21,048 nt of DNA from an uncultured Bacteroidales bacterium. GTDB lineage: Bacteria; Bacteroidota; Bacteroidia; Bacteroidales; P3. A program made the position numbers and the translations under genes. The notes under the pieces are model-generated. The model was not told where the DNA came from, searched no databases, and worked only from the letters and a program-made list of their open reading frames with translations. Shown here piece by piece: positions 7,179-14,066 of the stretch. The stretch covers positions 1 to 21,048 of the forward strand of contig CALGGY010000068.1 in assembly GCA_937915785.1 (NCBI GenBank), written 5' to 3'. The number at the start of each line of letters is the position of its first letter. The first letter of the stretch is position 1.

Positions 7179-8696
7179 ATGGATTTCAACGAGATAAAAG
7201 AATTATTGTTCAACGGCAAAAAACTGCAACTCAGCGATGAAGAACGCAAACGCATTGTAGATTGCCACAACTTTCTGTCCGATTTTGCCAAAGACAAAGT
7301 CATATACGGCATCAACACAGGCTTCGGGCCAATGGCACAATACCGCGTGTCCGACAACGAACTTAACGAACTGCAATACAACATTGTACGCTCGCATTCC
7401 ACCGGTGCGGGACAGCCTCTGAGCCCCATCGAAGTGAAAAGCGCCATGATAGCACGCTACCTCACTTTTGTGGCCGGACACTCCGGTATTCATATCGATG
7501 TGGTGGAGCAGCTGCTCAACTTCATCAACCGCGACATATACCCCTACATACCCGAACATGGCAGCGTTGGCGCCAGCGGCGACCTCGTGCAGCTGTCGCA
7601 CATCGCTCTCTGCCTTATCGGCGAGGGCAAAGTTTTATACAAAGGCAAATGGACCCCCACCGCCGAAGCGCTAAAAAAAGAAGGTCTTGAACCACTGAAA
7701 CTGCACCTGCGCGACGGACTCTCCGTAGTAAACGGCACCGCCGTAATGACCGGCATAGGAATGGTAAACCTTGCCAACGCATGGAAACTGTTCGACATGG
7801 CAGTGCTGCAGTCGGTTATGATAAACGAAATATTCTCGTCGTACGACGACTTCTTCTCCCCTGTTCTTAACGGAACAAAACGTCATGAAGGACAGAATGT
7901 CGTGGCCAACATGATGACACGTATTTCGAAAGGCACCAAATGCCTGCTCGACAGACAGAAAGAACTTTACGAGCAAAAACACGGCGAAGAATATTTCGGC
8001 AACGCCAAAAAACTGCAGCCTTACTACTCTCTGCGCTGCGTGCCGCAAATTCTCGGACCAATATACGACACACTGAAAAACTGCGAAAAAGTGCTGGTGG
8101 ACGAACTCAACTCCGTCGACGACAACCCCGTGGTGGACCCCGAAACCCGCAACGTTTACCACGGCGGCAACTTCCACGGCGACTACGTGTCGTTTGAGAT
8201 GGACAAACTCAAGATAGCCATCACAAAACTCACCATGCTCATCGAAAGGCAGATGAACTACATCTTCCACGACCGCATAAACGGCATACTGCCACCCTTT
8301 GTGAACCTCGGCAAACTGGGCCTCAACTACGGCCTGCAGGCAAGCCAGTTCACCGCCACCTCCACCACCGCCGAAAGCCAGACCCTGAGCAACCCCATGT
8401 ACGTGCACAGCATTCCCAACAACAACGACAACCAAGACGTGGTGTCGATGGGCACCAACTCGGCACTCATCGCACGGCACGTCATAAACAACGCCTACCA
8501 AGTGCTGGCCATCAACAGCATGGCACTGGCACAAGCCGTGGACTGCCTGAAAATAGACGACAAACTGTCGCCAGTGTCGAAACAATTCTACACCGAAGTG
8601 CGGAAAATAGTCCCCGTTTTCATCAAGGACACTCCCAAATATCAAGAAATTGAGAACCTCATAGAATACCTGAAGAAAACCAATATCCAATACTGA
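7179..8696 (+). CDS. Tyrosine ammonia-lyase (HAL/PAL/TAL family)
   Basis: A 505-residue aromatic amino acid lyase. The Ala-Ser-Gly triad that cyclises to the MIO cofactor is at 132-134 (GSVGASGDL). The catalytic Tyr is in YGINTGFG at 42-49. Other family signatures are YYSLRCVPQILGP, GGNFHGD and TTAESQTLSNPMY. The selectivity loop reads QYNIVRSHSTG (66-76), closely like the Flavobacterium johnsoniae enzyme as I remember it, which prefers tyrosine. The expected reaction is L-tyrosine to 4-coumarate plus ammonia, supplying the aryl starter of flexirubin or aryl polyene pigments. No hutU, hutI or hutG neighbours are present; fatty-acid-synthase-like genes follow, which argues against histidine catabolism. 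It heads the operon, with its own promoter and 2 bases before the ketoreductase. Automated pipelines may label it hutH. Confidence 0.88.
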   Translation: MDFNEIKELLFNGKKLQLSDEERKRIVDCHNFLSDFAKDKVIYGINTGFGPMAQYRVSDNELNELQYNIVRSHSTGAGQPLSPIEVKSAMIARYLTFVAGHSGIHIDVVEQLLNFINRDIYPYIPEHGSVGASGDLVQLSHIALCLIGEGKVLYKGKWTPTAEALKKEGLEPLKLHLRDGLSVVNGTAVMTGIGMVNLANAWKLFDMAVLQSVMINEIFSSYDDFFSPVLNGTKRHEGQNVVANMMTRISKGTKCLLDRQKELYEQKHGEEYFGNAKKLQPYYSLRCVPQILGPIYDTLKNCEKVLVDELNSVDDNPVVDPETRNVYHGGNFHGDYVSFEMDKLKIAITKLTMLIERQMNYIFHDRINGILPPFVNLGKLGLNYGLQASQFTATSTTAESQTLSNPMYVHSIPNNNDNQDVVSMGTNSALIARHVINNAYQVLAINSMALAQAVDCLKIDDKLSPVSKQFYTEVRKIVPVFIKDTPKYQEIENLIEYLKKTNIQY

Positions 8697-8698
8697 AT

Positions 8699-9427
8699 AT
8701 GAAATACGCTTTAGTTACCGGCGGCTCCCGCGGCATTGGCCGTGCAGTGTGCGTGGCTTTGGCAAAGGAAGGCTACCCAGTGATTGTCAACTACTTAAGC
8801 AACGAAAACGCAGCTCTTGAAACCAAACAGATGGTCGAAGCCGAAGGCGGCAAAGCCGAGCTTCTACCTTTCGACGTGTCGGACAAAGACAAGACAGACA
8901 CAGCCCTCGACGCTTGGCAAGAGGCACACCCCGACGACTATATCGCCACTCTGGTGAACAACGCCGGCATCCGCAACGACACCGCAATGGTGTTTATGGA
9001 CGACGACGCTTGGCACAACGTGCTGCACACCAACCTCGACTCGTTTTTCTACGTAACGCGCCGCCTGCTCAAACTCATGCTCACCAAACGCTGGGGACGC
9101 ATCATCAACGTGGCCTCCCTTTCGGGGATAAAAGGCCTGGCCGGACAGGTGAACTACTCCGCTGCCAAAGGTGGAATGATAGCCGCTACCAAAGCACTTG
9201 CACAGGAAGTGGCACAGCGAAAAGTAACGGTAAACGCCGTGGCACCGGGATTTATAGACACCGACATGACCGCCGAACTGCCCAAGGACGAGCTCGTGAA
9301 ACTCGTGCCCATGCGCCGTTTCGGCACCCCCGAAGAAGTGGGCCACGCCGTGGCTTTCCTCGCCTCCGACAAGGCCTCGTACATCACCGGAAACGTAATA
9401 TCAATCAACGGAGGACTTTACACATGA
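8699..9427 (+). CDS. fabG: 3-oxoacyl-ACP reductase (FabG-like SDR)
   Basis: A 242-residue classical short-chain dehydrogenase/reductase that would reduce 3-ketoacyl-ACP with NADPH during chain extension. The cofactor loop TGGSRGIG is at 7-14, NNAG at 87-90, and the catalytic residues are N112, S140, Y153 and K157 (YSAAK). PGFIDTDM and the C-terminal GNVISINGG complete the FabG pattern. The start is 2 bases after the lyase stop, and its TGA overlaps the ATG of the next ketosynthase by 4 bases, so translation is probably coupled. The name reflects family; the likely role is the pathway-specific reductase of the cluster, not bulk fatty-acid synthesis. Confidence 0.9.
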   Translation: MKYALVTGGSRGIGRAVCVALAKEGYPVIVNYLSNENAALETKQMVEAEGGKAELLPFDVSDKDKTDTALDAWQEAHPDDYIATLVNNAGIRNDTAMVFMDDDAWHNVLHTNLDSFFYVTRRLLKLMLTKRWGRIINVASLSGIKGLAGQVNYSAAKGGMIAATKALAQEVAQRKVTVNAVAPGFIDTDMTAELPKDELVKLVPMRRFGTPEEVGHAVAFLASDKASYITGNVISINGGLYT

Positions 9428-10650
9428 AAAAAGTAGTTATCACAGGCATGGGCATCTGGTCCTGCCTCGGCAAAAACCTCGACGAAGTGGCACAATCGCT
9501 ATACCAAGGCAAATCGGGCATAGGCATCGAGGAAAAACGCATAGAATACGGCTACCGCTCGCCCCTTACGGGCATTGTGGCACGCCCCGAACTGAAACCC
9601 CTCCTCGACCGCCGCTCGCGCGTGTGTCTGCCCGAACAGGGCGAATACGCTTTCATGGCCACCCGCGAAGCTCTTGCCAACGCCGGCATCGACATGGACT
9701 ATCTTGAGAAAAACGAGATAGGAATACTCTACGGCAACGACTCATCGGCCGAAGCCGTGATACAGAGCCACACCACCGCCATGGAAAAACACGACACCAC
9801 GCTGATAGGCTCCGGCGGCATTTTCCGTTCCATGAACAGCACCGTAACCATGAACCTCAGCACCATATTCAAACTGCGAGGCATCAACATGACCATCAGC
9901 GCCGCTTGCGCCAGCGGCTCGCACGCCATAGGGCTGGGAATGATGTTCATCCGCCAAGGACTGCAAGATATGATAATCTGCGGCGGAGCTCAGGAGACCA
10001 ACTACCTGTCCATGGGCAGTTTCGACGGCATCAGCACTTTCTCCATGCGCACCGATAAGCCCACCCGAGCCTCGCGGCCCTTCGACAAATCGCGCGACGG
10101 ACTGGTGCCCAGCGGCGGAGCAGCCACCGTGATACTCGAAGATTACGAACATGCCGTGCGGCGCGGCGCCAACATCATTGCCGAAGTGGCAGGCTACGGT
10201 TTCTCGAGCAACGGAGCCAACATATCGCAACCCAGCGACCTCGGTTGCCAAATAGCCATGCAACGCGCGCTCAACGATGCCAAAGTGGCGGCAAACGACA
10301 TCGACTACATCAACGCACACGCCACATCTACACCTCAAGGCGACGCTTTCGAGGCCATGGCTCTCGACCGACTTTTCGCAAGCACACGCCCGCCCATCAG
10401 TTCCACAAAATCCATGACCGGACACGAATGCTGGATGGCCGGAGCCAGCGAAATAGTGTACTCCACCCTGATGATGCAACGCTCTTTCGTGGCACCGAAC
10501 ATCAATTTCGAACAGCCCGACGAATACTCCAAAAATCTCAACATCGCCACACATACCATCGATAAAAACATCGACACATACCTCTCCAATTCATTCGGAT
10601 TTGGCGGCACCAACAGCGCTCTCGTGATAAAAAAAGAAACAAACAGATAG
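9424..10650 (+). CDS. Beta-ketoacyl-ACP synthase, FabF-like (first ketosynthase of the cluster)
   Basis: A 408-residue thiolase-fold condensing enzyme with an intact catalytic triad: C162 in SAACASGSHAIG, H299 in NAHATSTPQGD and H334 in TKSMTGHECWMAGA, with K329 in the TKS motif. The C-terminal SNSFGFGGTNSALV is standard for KAS I/II. It would elongate the aryl-acyl-ACP with malonyl-ACP. The start at 9424 overlaps the FabG stop (ATGA); the same frame is open upstream to 8914, but that part is the FabG gene read in another frame. A short GCACT/AGTGC dyad lies at 10652-10663 after the stop. Transcription may partly end here, because the ACP gene has its own promoter. Confidence 0.92.
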   Translation: MKKVVITGMGIWSCLGKNLDEVAQSLYQGKSGIGIEEKRIEYGYRSPLTGIVARPELKPLLDRRSRVCLPEQGEYAFMATREALANAGIDMDYLEKNEIGILYGNDSSAEAVIQSHTTAMEKHDTTLIGSGGIFRSMNSTVTMNLSTIFKLRGINMTISAACASGSHAIGLGMMFIRQGLQDMIICGGAQETNYLSMGSFDGISTFSMRTDKPTRASRPFDKSRDGLVPSGGAATVILEDYEHAVRRGANIIAEVAGYGFSSNGANISQPSDLGCQIAMQRALNDAKVAANDIDYINAHATSTPQGDAFEAMALDRLFASTRPPISSTKSMTGHECWMAGASEIVYSTLMMQRSFVAPNINFEQPDEYSKNLNIATHTIDKNIDTYLSNSFGFGGTNSALVIKKETNR

Positions 10651-10747
10651 CGCACTGTAGTGCCGAGGCAATAACTCAACATCTCCACAACTCTCCATCT
10701 TTCCCAATCTGCAAATGGCAACTTATAGCAAGCAGCCGGAAAAAAAA

Positions 10748-10780
10748 TTTTGCCATTTACAAAAAAAAATCGTACCTTTG
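10748..10780 (+). promoter_or_regulatory. Internal promoter upstream of the ACP gene
   Basis: The -33 box TTTG (10748-10751) is followed after 21 bases by the -7 box TACCTTTG (10773-10780) and CAG, an excellent match to the Bacteroidetes consensus. It lies 30 bases upstream of the ACP ATG, in a 160-base gap inside the cluster. Confidence 0.75.
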
Positions 10781-10810
10781 CAGTTCTAAATCTATATTTA
10801 ATAATCAGAG

Positions 10811-11053
10811 ATGACAAGGGAAGAAATAAAAGAAATAGTCAACACCTTTCTGGTAGAAGAAATTGAAATTGAGAAAGATGCGATAAAAGACGACGCCCGT
10901 TTGATAGAAGATTTGGGCATCGACAGCCTCGATTTTGTCGACATCGTGGTAATAGTGGAACAGCACTTCGGGTTCAAAATAAAACCCGAAGAGATGAAAG
11001 AAGTCCGCACACTCTCACAATTCTACGACTACATAGAATCCAAACTGCAATAG
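10811..11053 (+). CDS. Acyl carrier protein
   Basis: An acidic 80-residue carrier protein with the phosphopantetheine site GIDSLDF (Ser39). The helical pattern is normal: helix I about 3-17, DLGIDSLDFVDIVVIVEQHF for helix II, and TLSQFYDYIESKL at the end. It would carry the growing aryl-polyene chain as a thioester. It is distinct enough from a housekeeping AcpP (LGADSLD and a Glu-rich helix II) to be a cluster-dedicated carrier. Only one ACP is present here, whereas comparable clusters often carry two. Its start is set by ATG at 10811, 30 bases after a strong -7 box; the next gene begins 2 bases after its stop. Confidence 0.93.
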   Translation: MTREEIKEIVNTFLVEEIEIEKDAIKDDARLIEDLGIDSLDFVDIVVIVEQHFGFKIKPEEMKEVRTLSQFYDYIESKLQ

Positions 11054-11055
11054 AT

Positions 11056-12108
11056 GTGACAGACCGGCAGTGGCAAGGCAAAACCGGTGGCGGATATTTC
11101 GGTCAGAGATTTCTTTTTTTCGTGCTGAAATGGATCCCCGCAAGGGTGATGTACAGCGTATTGTACATCACAACCCCGTTTTATGTGCTTTTCACTCCGT
11201 CGAACAGGAAAAACATATACCGCTATTACCGGCTGCGGCAGCGTTTTTCAGCTTGGAAATCGTTTTGGAGTGTCTTTGCCAACTACCTTGTTTTTGGCAA
11301 GGTGGTATTGGACAAATTCGCCATGATGGCAGGCAACACCGGGCAATTCCGCATTTCGAGCGTAGAGAACAGCGATGATTTCAACGCTCTCCTCAACAAG
11401 CCTGAGGGTTTCATCCTTGCCAGCGCACACGTGGGCAACTTCGAGCTTGTGGGCCATTGCCTCGTGCAGGACCAGAAACGAGTGAACGGCATAATCTTTG
11501 GCAGCGAGTCGGCACAAATGCAACAGCAACGCGAAAAATCGTCGGCCGAGTCGAACATACGCCTGATACCAGTTACGGACACTATCTCGCACGTGTTTGC
11601 CGTAAAAAACGCCCTCGACAACGGCGAGATTGTTACCGAACTCTGCGACCGGATGTTCGGCAGCGAAAAAGGATTTCTCGCCACCCTGCTCGGTGCCGAA
11701 GCCCAATTCCCCGCAGGCACTTTCCGACTGGCCGCACAGCTCAACGTTCCAATTGTAACACTTTTTATAATGAAAGAACACGGCACCACCTACCGAGGCT
11801 ACCTTTCCACACTCCAAACCGACAGCAGCCTTCCGGCAACGGCACAGGCCCAAAACCTTGCCCAACAATTTGCCACAAGGCTCGAAAACGTCATGCATCG
11901 CTACCCCAACCAATGGTTCAACTACTACGACTTTTGGGGAGACATCATCAAATCCACATACCAATCCAACAACGAATCCATAAATGTCCCGAAGGGACAT
12001 CATCCTATTAACCCCTCACAAGCGGAGCGCAGTGTGGGGACCTCACAAGCACAGCGCAGTGTGGAGACCTCACAAGCGAAGCTCTGTGTGGGGATAAAAG
12101 AAGTATAA
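11056..12108 (+). CDS. LpxL/HtrB-type lysophospholipid acyltransferase family protein with repeat-derived C-terminal tail
   Basis: A 350-residue membrane-associated acyltransferase. A hydrophobic N-terminal segment (about 15-47) precedes the catalytic HX4E motif H125-V-G-N-F-E130 (SAHVGNFELVGH). Further family blocks are ELCDRMFG, FPAGTFRLAAQLNVPIV and HRYPNQWFNYYDFW. In comparable pigment clusters such enzymes are proposed to put the polyene acyl chain on a lipid or sugar acceptor. The start is GTG at 11056, 2 bases after the ACP stop; the ATG at 11054 is followed directly by TGA in its own frame. Residues from about 311 to 346 do not belong to the family: they are encoded by a hairpin and three 27-bp tandem repeats, giving SQAERSVGT-like 9-mers. 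The methyltransferase ATG follows after one base. Confidence 0.85.
   Translation: MTDRQWQGKTGGGYFGQRFLFFVLKWIPARVMYSVLYITTPFYVLFTPSNRKNIYRYYRLRQRFSAWKSFWSVFANYLVFGKVVLDKFAMMAGNTGQFRISSVENSDDFNALLNKPEGFILASAHVGNFELVGHCLVQDQKRVNGIIFGSESAQMQQQREKSSAESNIRLIPVTDTISHVFAVKNALDNGEIVTELCDRMFGSEKGFLATLLGAEAQFPAGTFRLAAQLNVPIVTLFIMKEHGTTYRGYLSTLQTDSSLPATAQAQNLAQQFATRLENVMHRYPNQWFNYYDFWGDIIKSTYQSNNESINVPKGHHPINPSQAERSVGTSQAQRSVETSQAKLCVGIKEV
11984..12000. repeat. Short perfect dyad beside the tandem repeats
   Basis: ATGTCCC and GGGACAT pair over 7 bp around a GAA loop. It lies inside the acyltransferase frame, 13 bases before the 27-bp tandem repeats, and resembles REP-like palindromic repeats. Confidence 0.6.
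12014..12094. repeat. 27-bp tandem repeat, three copies, translated in frame
   Basis: Three contiguous 27-base units start at 12014, 12041 and 12068. Each begins CCTCACAAGC and ends near TGTGGRGA. Units 1 and 2 differ by three bases; unit 3 is a little more diverged. Each unit contains CCTCACA and TGTGG(G)G(A), which can form an imperfect hairpin. Because 27 is a multiple of three, the coding frame stays open and yields repeated nonapeptides at the acyltransferase C-terminus. Confidence 0.9.
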
Positions 12109-12109
12109 T

Positions 12110-13192
12110 ATGAAACTGAACAGTCCGCAAAAAGAAATCTATGCCAAAGACCGAAAAGCCCTTGAAGCCCAACGCCTCGCACAGGAGATAGCTTTCGGCC
12201 CGGTTGTCTTTCAGGTAGCGCGCCTGATGGTGAAATTTGGTATTTTCCAGATGCTCGACGACAACCCTGCCGGCCTTACCCTCGAAGAGATTACCGAAAA
12301 AAGCAAGCTGAGCCACTACGGTGTGCAATGCCTTTTGGAATCGTCGCTCACATCTGGCACCGTACTGCTGAAAAACGGCAAATTCGTGCTTGCCAAAGCC
12401 GGATGGTTCCTCATCCACGACGACATGGTGCGCGTGAACATGAACTTCAACCATGATGTGAACTACCTCGGCCTTTTCAATCTCGAGGAATCCATCATCA
12501 ACGGCAAGCCCGAAGGTCTGAAAGTGTTCGGCAGCTGGCCCACCATCTACGAAGGTCTTTCGCAACTGCCTCCCGAGGTTCAGAAAAGCTGGTTCGGGTT
12601 CGACCACTACTACAGCGACTGCTCTTTCGAGGAAGCCCTGAAGATAGTTTTCGGCAACGGCACATCCACCCTGCTCGATGTGGGCGGCAACACTGGACGC
12701 TTTGCGCTGAAGTGCGTGGAATACAACGCCGATGTCAACGTTACCATCATGGACCTGCCCCAACAGCTTGAACTAATGCGCCAAGCCACCGCCGACAAGC
12801 CCGGCCACAACCGCATTCACGGACACGGCGCCAACCTGCTCGACGACAGCGTGCCTTTCCCCACTGGCTTCGACGCCATTTGGATGAGCCAGTTCCTCGA
12901 CTGTTTCTCCGAAAAGGAGATTATCAGCATTGTGTCGCGCGCCGCAAAAAGCATGGACAGCCACAGCCGACTGTATATAAACGAGCCTTTCTGGGACCGC
13001 CAACGGTTCGAGACCTCGTCGTACTGCCTAACACAGATAAGTCTTTATTTCACAGCCATGGCCAACGGCAACAGCAAAATGTACTATTCCCACGACATGA
13101 TACGCTGCGTTGAAACTGCCGGACTCAAAGTGGAATCTATGCACGACGGCTTGGGCACAGGACACTGCCTCATGGTTTGCAAAAAGCTGTAA
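12110..13192 (+). CDS. SAM-dependent methyltransferase, O-methyltransferase family 2 fold
   Basis: A 360-residue methyltransferase. Residues about 25-110 form a winged-helix dimerisation/substrate domain (AFGPVVFQVARLMVKFGIFQML, then LTLEEITEKSKLSHYGVQCLLES). The SAM-binding motif LLDVGGNTGRFAL is at 188-200, followed by DLPQQLELM at 215-223. In plant-type family members a catalytic His sits in a LHDW motif; the equivalent stretch here reads MSQFLDCFSEKE (259-270), with Asp264 at the likely position of the His. It may methylate a ring carbon or hydroxyl of the aryl head group, since methylated aryl heads are known in aryl polyenes and xanthomonadins. The ATG lies one base after the acyltransferase stop, and the dehydratase starts 4 bases after this stop. 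Confidence 0.85.
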   Translation: MKLNSPQKEIYAKDRKALEAQRLAQEIAFGPVVFQVARLMVKFGIFQMLDDNPAGLTLEEITEKSKLSHYGVQCLLESSLTSGTVLLKNGKFVLAKAGWFLIHDDMVRVNMNFNHDVNYLGLFNLEESIINGKPEGLKVFGSWPTIYEGLSQLPPEVQKSWFGFDHYYSDCSFEEALKIVFGNGTSTLLDVGGNTGRFALKCVEYNADVNVTIMDLPQQLELMRQATADKPGHNRIHGHGANLLDDSVPFPTGFDAIWMSQFLDCFSEKEIISIVSRAAKSMDSHSRLYINEPFWDRQRFETSSYCLTQISLYFTAMANGNSKMYYSHDMIRCVETAGLKVESMHDGLGTGHCLMVCKKL

Positions 13193-13196
13193 CACA

Positions 13197-13616
13197 ATGC
13201 AATACGCCATTTTAGACTACATACCGCAACGTCCGCCCTTTGTTTTGGTGGACCACATTATCACCTGCAACGAGGACTACTGCAAGACCACCTTCGAGGT
13301 AAAAGCCGACAATCCACTGTTATTCAACAATATACTGCTCGAAAGCGGGGTCATCGAAAACATCGCACAATCGTGTGCCGCACGTATCGGATACCTTGCC
13401 ATCCACACCAAGATGCAGAACGTGCGAATAGGCGTAATCGGCGGAATTAAAGATTTGACAATCACCAAACTGCCGAAAGTTGGCGACATCCTCACCACCG
13501 AAATTTTCAAAGTGCTGAGCGACTTTGGCGATATGTCGGTGCTCGACGCAAAAACAACCTGCAACGGCGAGGTTATCGCCACCGGCGAGATAAAAGTAGC
13601 CCTTATCGACAAATAA
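13197..13616 (+). CDS. FabZ-like hotdog-fold dehydratase
   Basis: A 139-residue hotdog protein that would dehydrate 3-hydroxyacyl-ACP to the enoyl form, needed to build conjugated double bonds. The N-terminus YIPQRPPFVLVDHI matches the FabZ entry motif (LPHRYPFLLVDRI). The catalytic acid is retained as E54 in SGVIENIAQSCAARIGY. The usual GHFP box carrying the catalytic His is replaced by DNPLLF (38-43). IGVIGGIKDLTI and LPKVGDIL fit a Bacteroidota subfamily I recognise. The ATG at 13197 is chosen 4 bases after the methyltransferase stop and begins directly at the conserved domain; the upstream open frame is methyltransferase sequence. Activity without the His is uncertain, so it may be a subfamily with another base or a non-catalytic partner. 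Confidence 0.82.
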   Translation: MQYAILDYIPQRPPFVLVDHIITCNEDYCKTTFEVKADNPLLFNNILLESGVIENIAQSCAARIGYLAIHTKMQNVRIGVIGGIKDLTITKLPKVGDILTTEIFKVLSDFGDMSVLDAKTTCNGEVIATGEIKVALIDK

Positions 13617-13637
13617 ACACTTCTTAATCAGCACATT

Positions 13638-14066
13638 ATGACATCCGAAAAAATCCTGCAGGCCGAAAAGGAGATAGAAATACGTTTTAGCGAGGTGGAC
13701 TCGATGAACATAGTGTGGCACGGCTCCTACGTGCTGTACCTCGAGGACGCCCGCGAGGCTTTCGGGAAAAAATACCATCTGGAATACCTTTATATGTACG
13801 AAAAAGGGTTCTATGCCCCATTGGTGGACATGCAGCTGCACTACAAAACACCCCTGAAATACCGCGACCGTGCCAAGATTGTGATAAAATTCCGCAACAC
13901 CGCCGCCGCCAAGCTCATTTTCGACTACGAAATATACAACCTCACCACCGGCGAGCTTGCCCTTACCGCCACCACCACACAAGTTTTTCTCGACACCGAC
14001 TACCAACTGCTTTGGAGCGTGCCCGACTTTATCAACCAATGGAAACAAATGAACGGAATACAATGA
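13638..14066 (+). CDS. 4HBT-type acyl thioesterase (YbgC/FadM-like)
   Basis: A 142-residue hotdog thioesterase. The active-site region RFSEVDSMNIVWHGSYVLYL carries Asp21 and continues to EDAREAFGKK, the pattern of 4-hydroxybenzoyl-CoA thioesterase relatives. It would hydrolyse or hand off an aryl- or polyene-acyl thioester. The family has close members in flexirubin-type clusters. It starts 21 bases after the dehydratase stop, and its TGA overlaps the ATG of the second ketosynthase by 4 bases, indicating translational coupling. A substitution is visible: the Gly often found after Asp-Ser-Met is Asn here. Confidence 0.85.
   Translation: MTSEKILQAEKEIEIRFSEVDSMNIVWHGSYVLYLEDAREAFGKKYHLEYLYMYEKGFYAPLVDMQLHYKTPLKYRDRAKIVIKFRNTAAAKLIFDYEIYNLTTGELALTATTTQVFLDTDYQLLWSVPDFINQWKQMNGIQ

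Noticed and set aside
7671..8690. A 339-codon minus-strand frame opposite the ammonia-lyase
   Set aside because: Antisense artefact of C/A-rich codon usage; the product is Val/His/Cys-rich with no family features.
7179..8696. Histidine utilisation (hut) locus
   Set aside because: No urocanase, imidazolonepropionase or formiminoglutamate enzyme is nearby, and the sequence resembles tyrosine ammonia-lyase.
8914..9423. Upstream extension of the first ketosynthase frame
   Set aside because: This part is the fabG gene in another frame. The ketosynthase domain begins exactly at the ATG at 9424, which overlaps the fabG stop.
10652..10663. GCACT-GT-AGTGC dyad as a terminator after the first ketosynthase
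   Set aside because: The stem is only 5 bp with a 2-base loop and has no T-run; not strong enough to call.
12014..12094. Possible CRISPR-like array
   Set aside because: The 27-bp repeats are contiguous without spacers and lie inside a coding frame; no cas genes are present.
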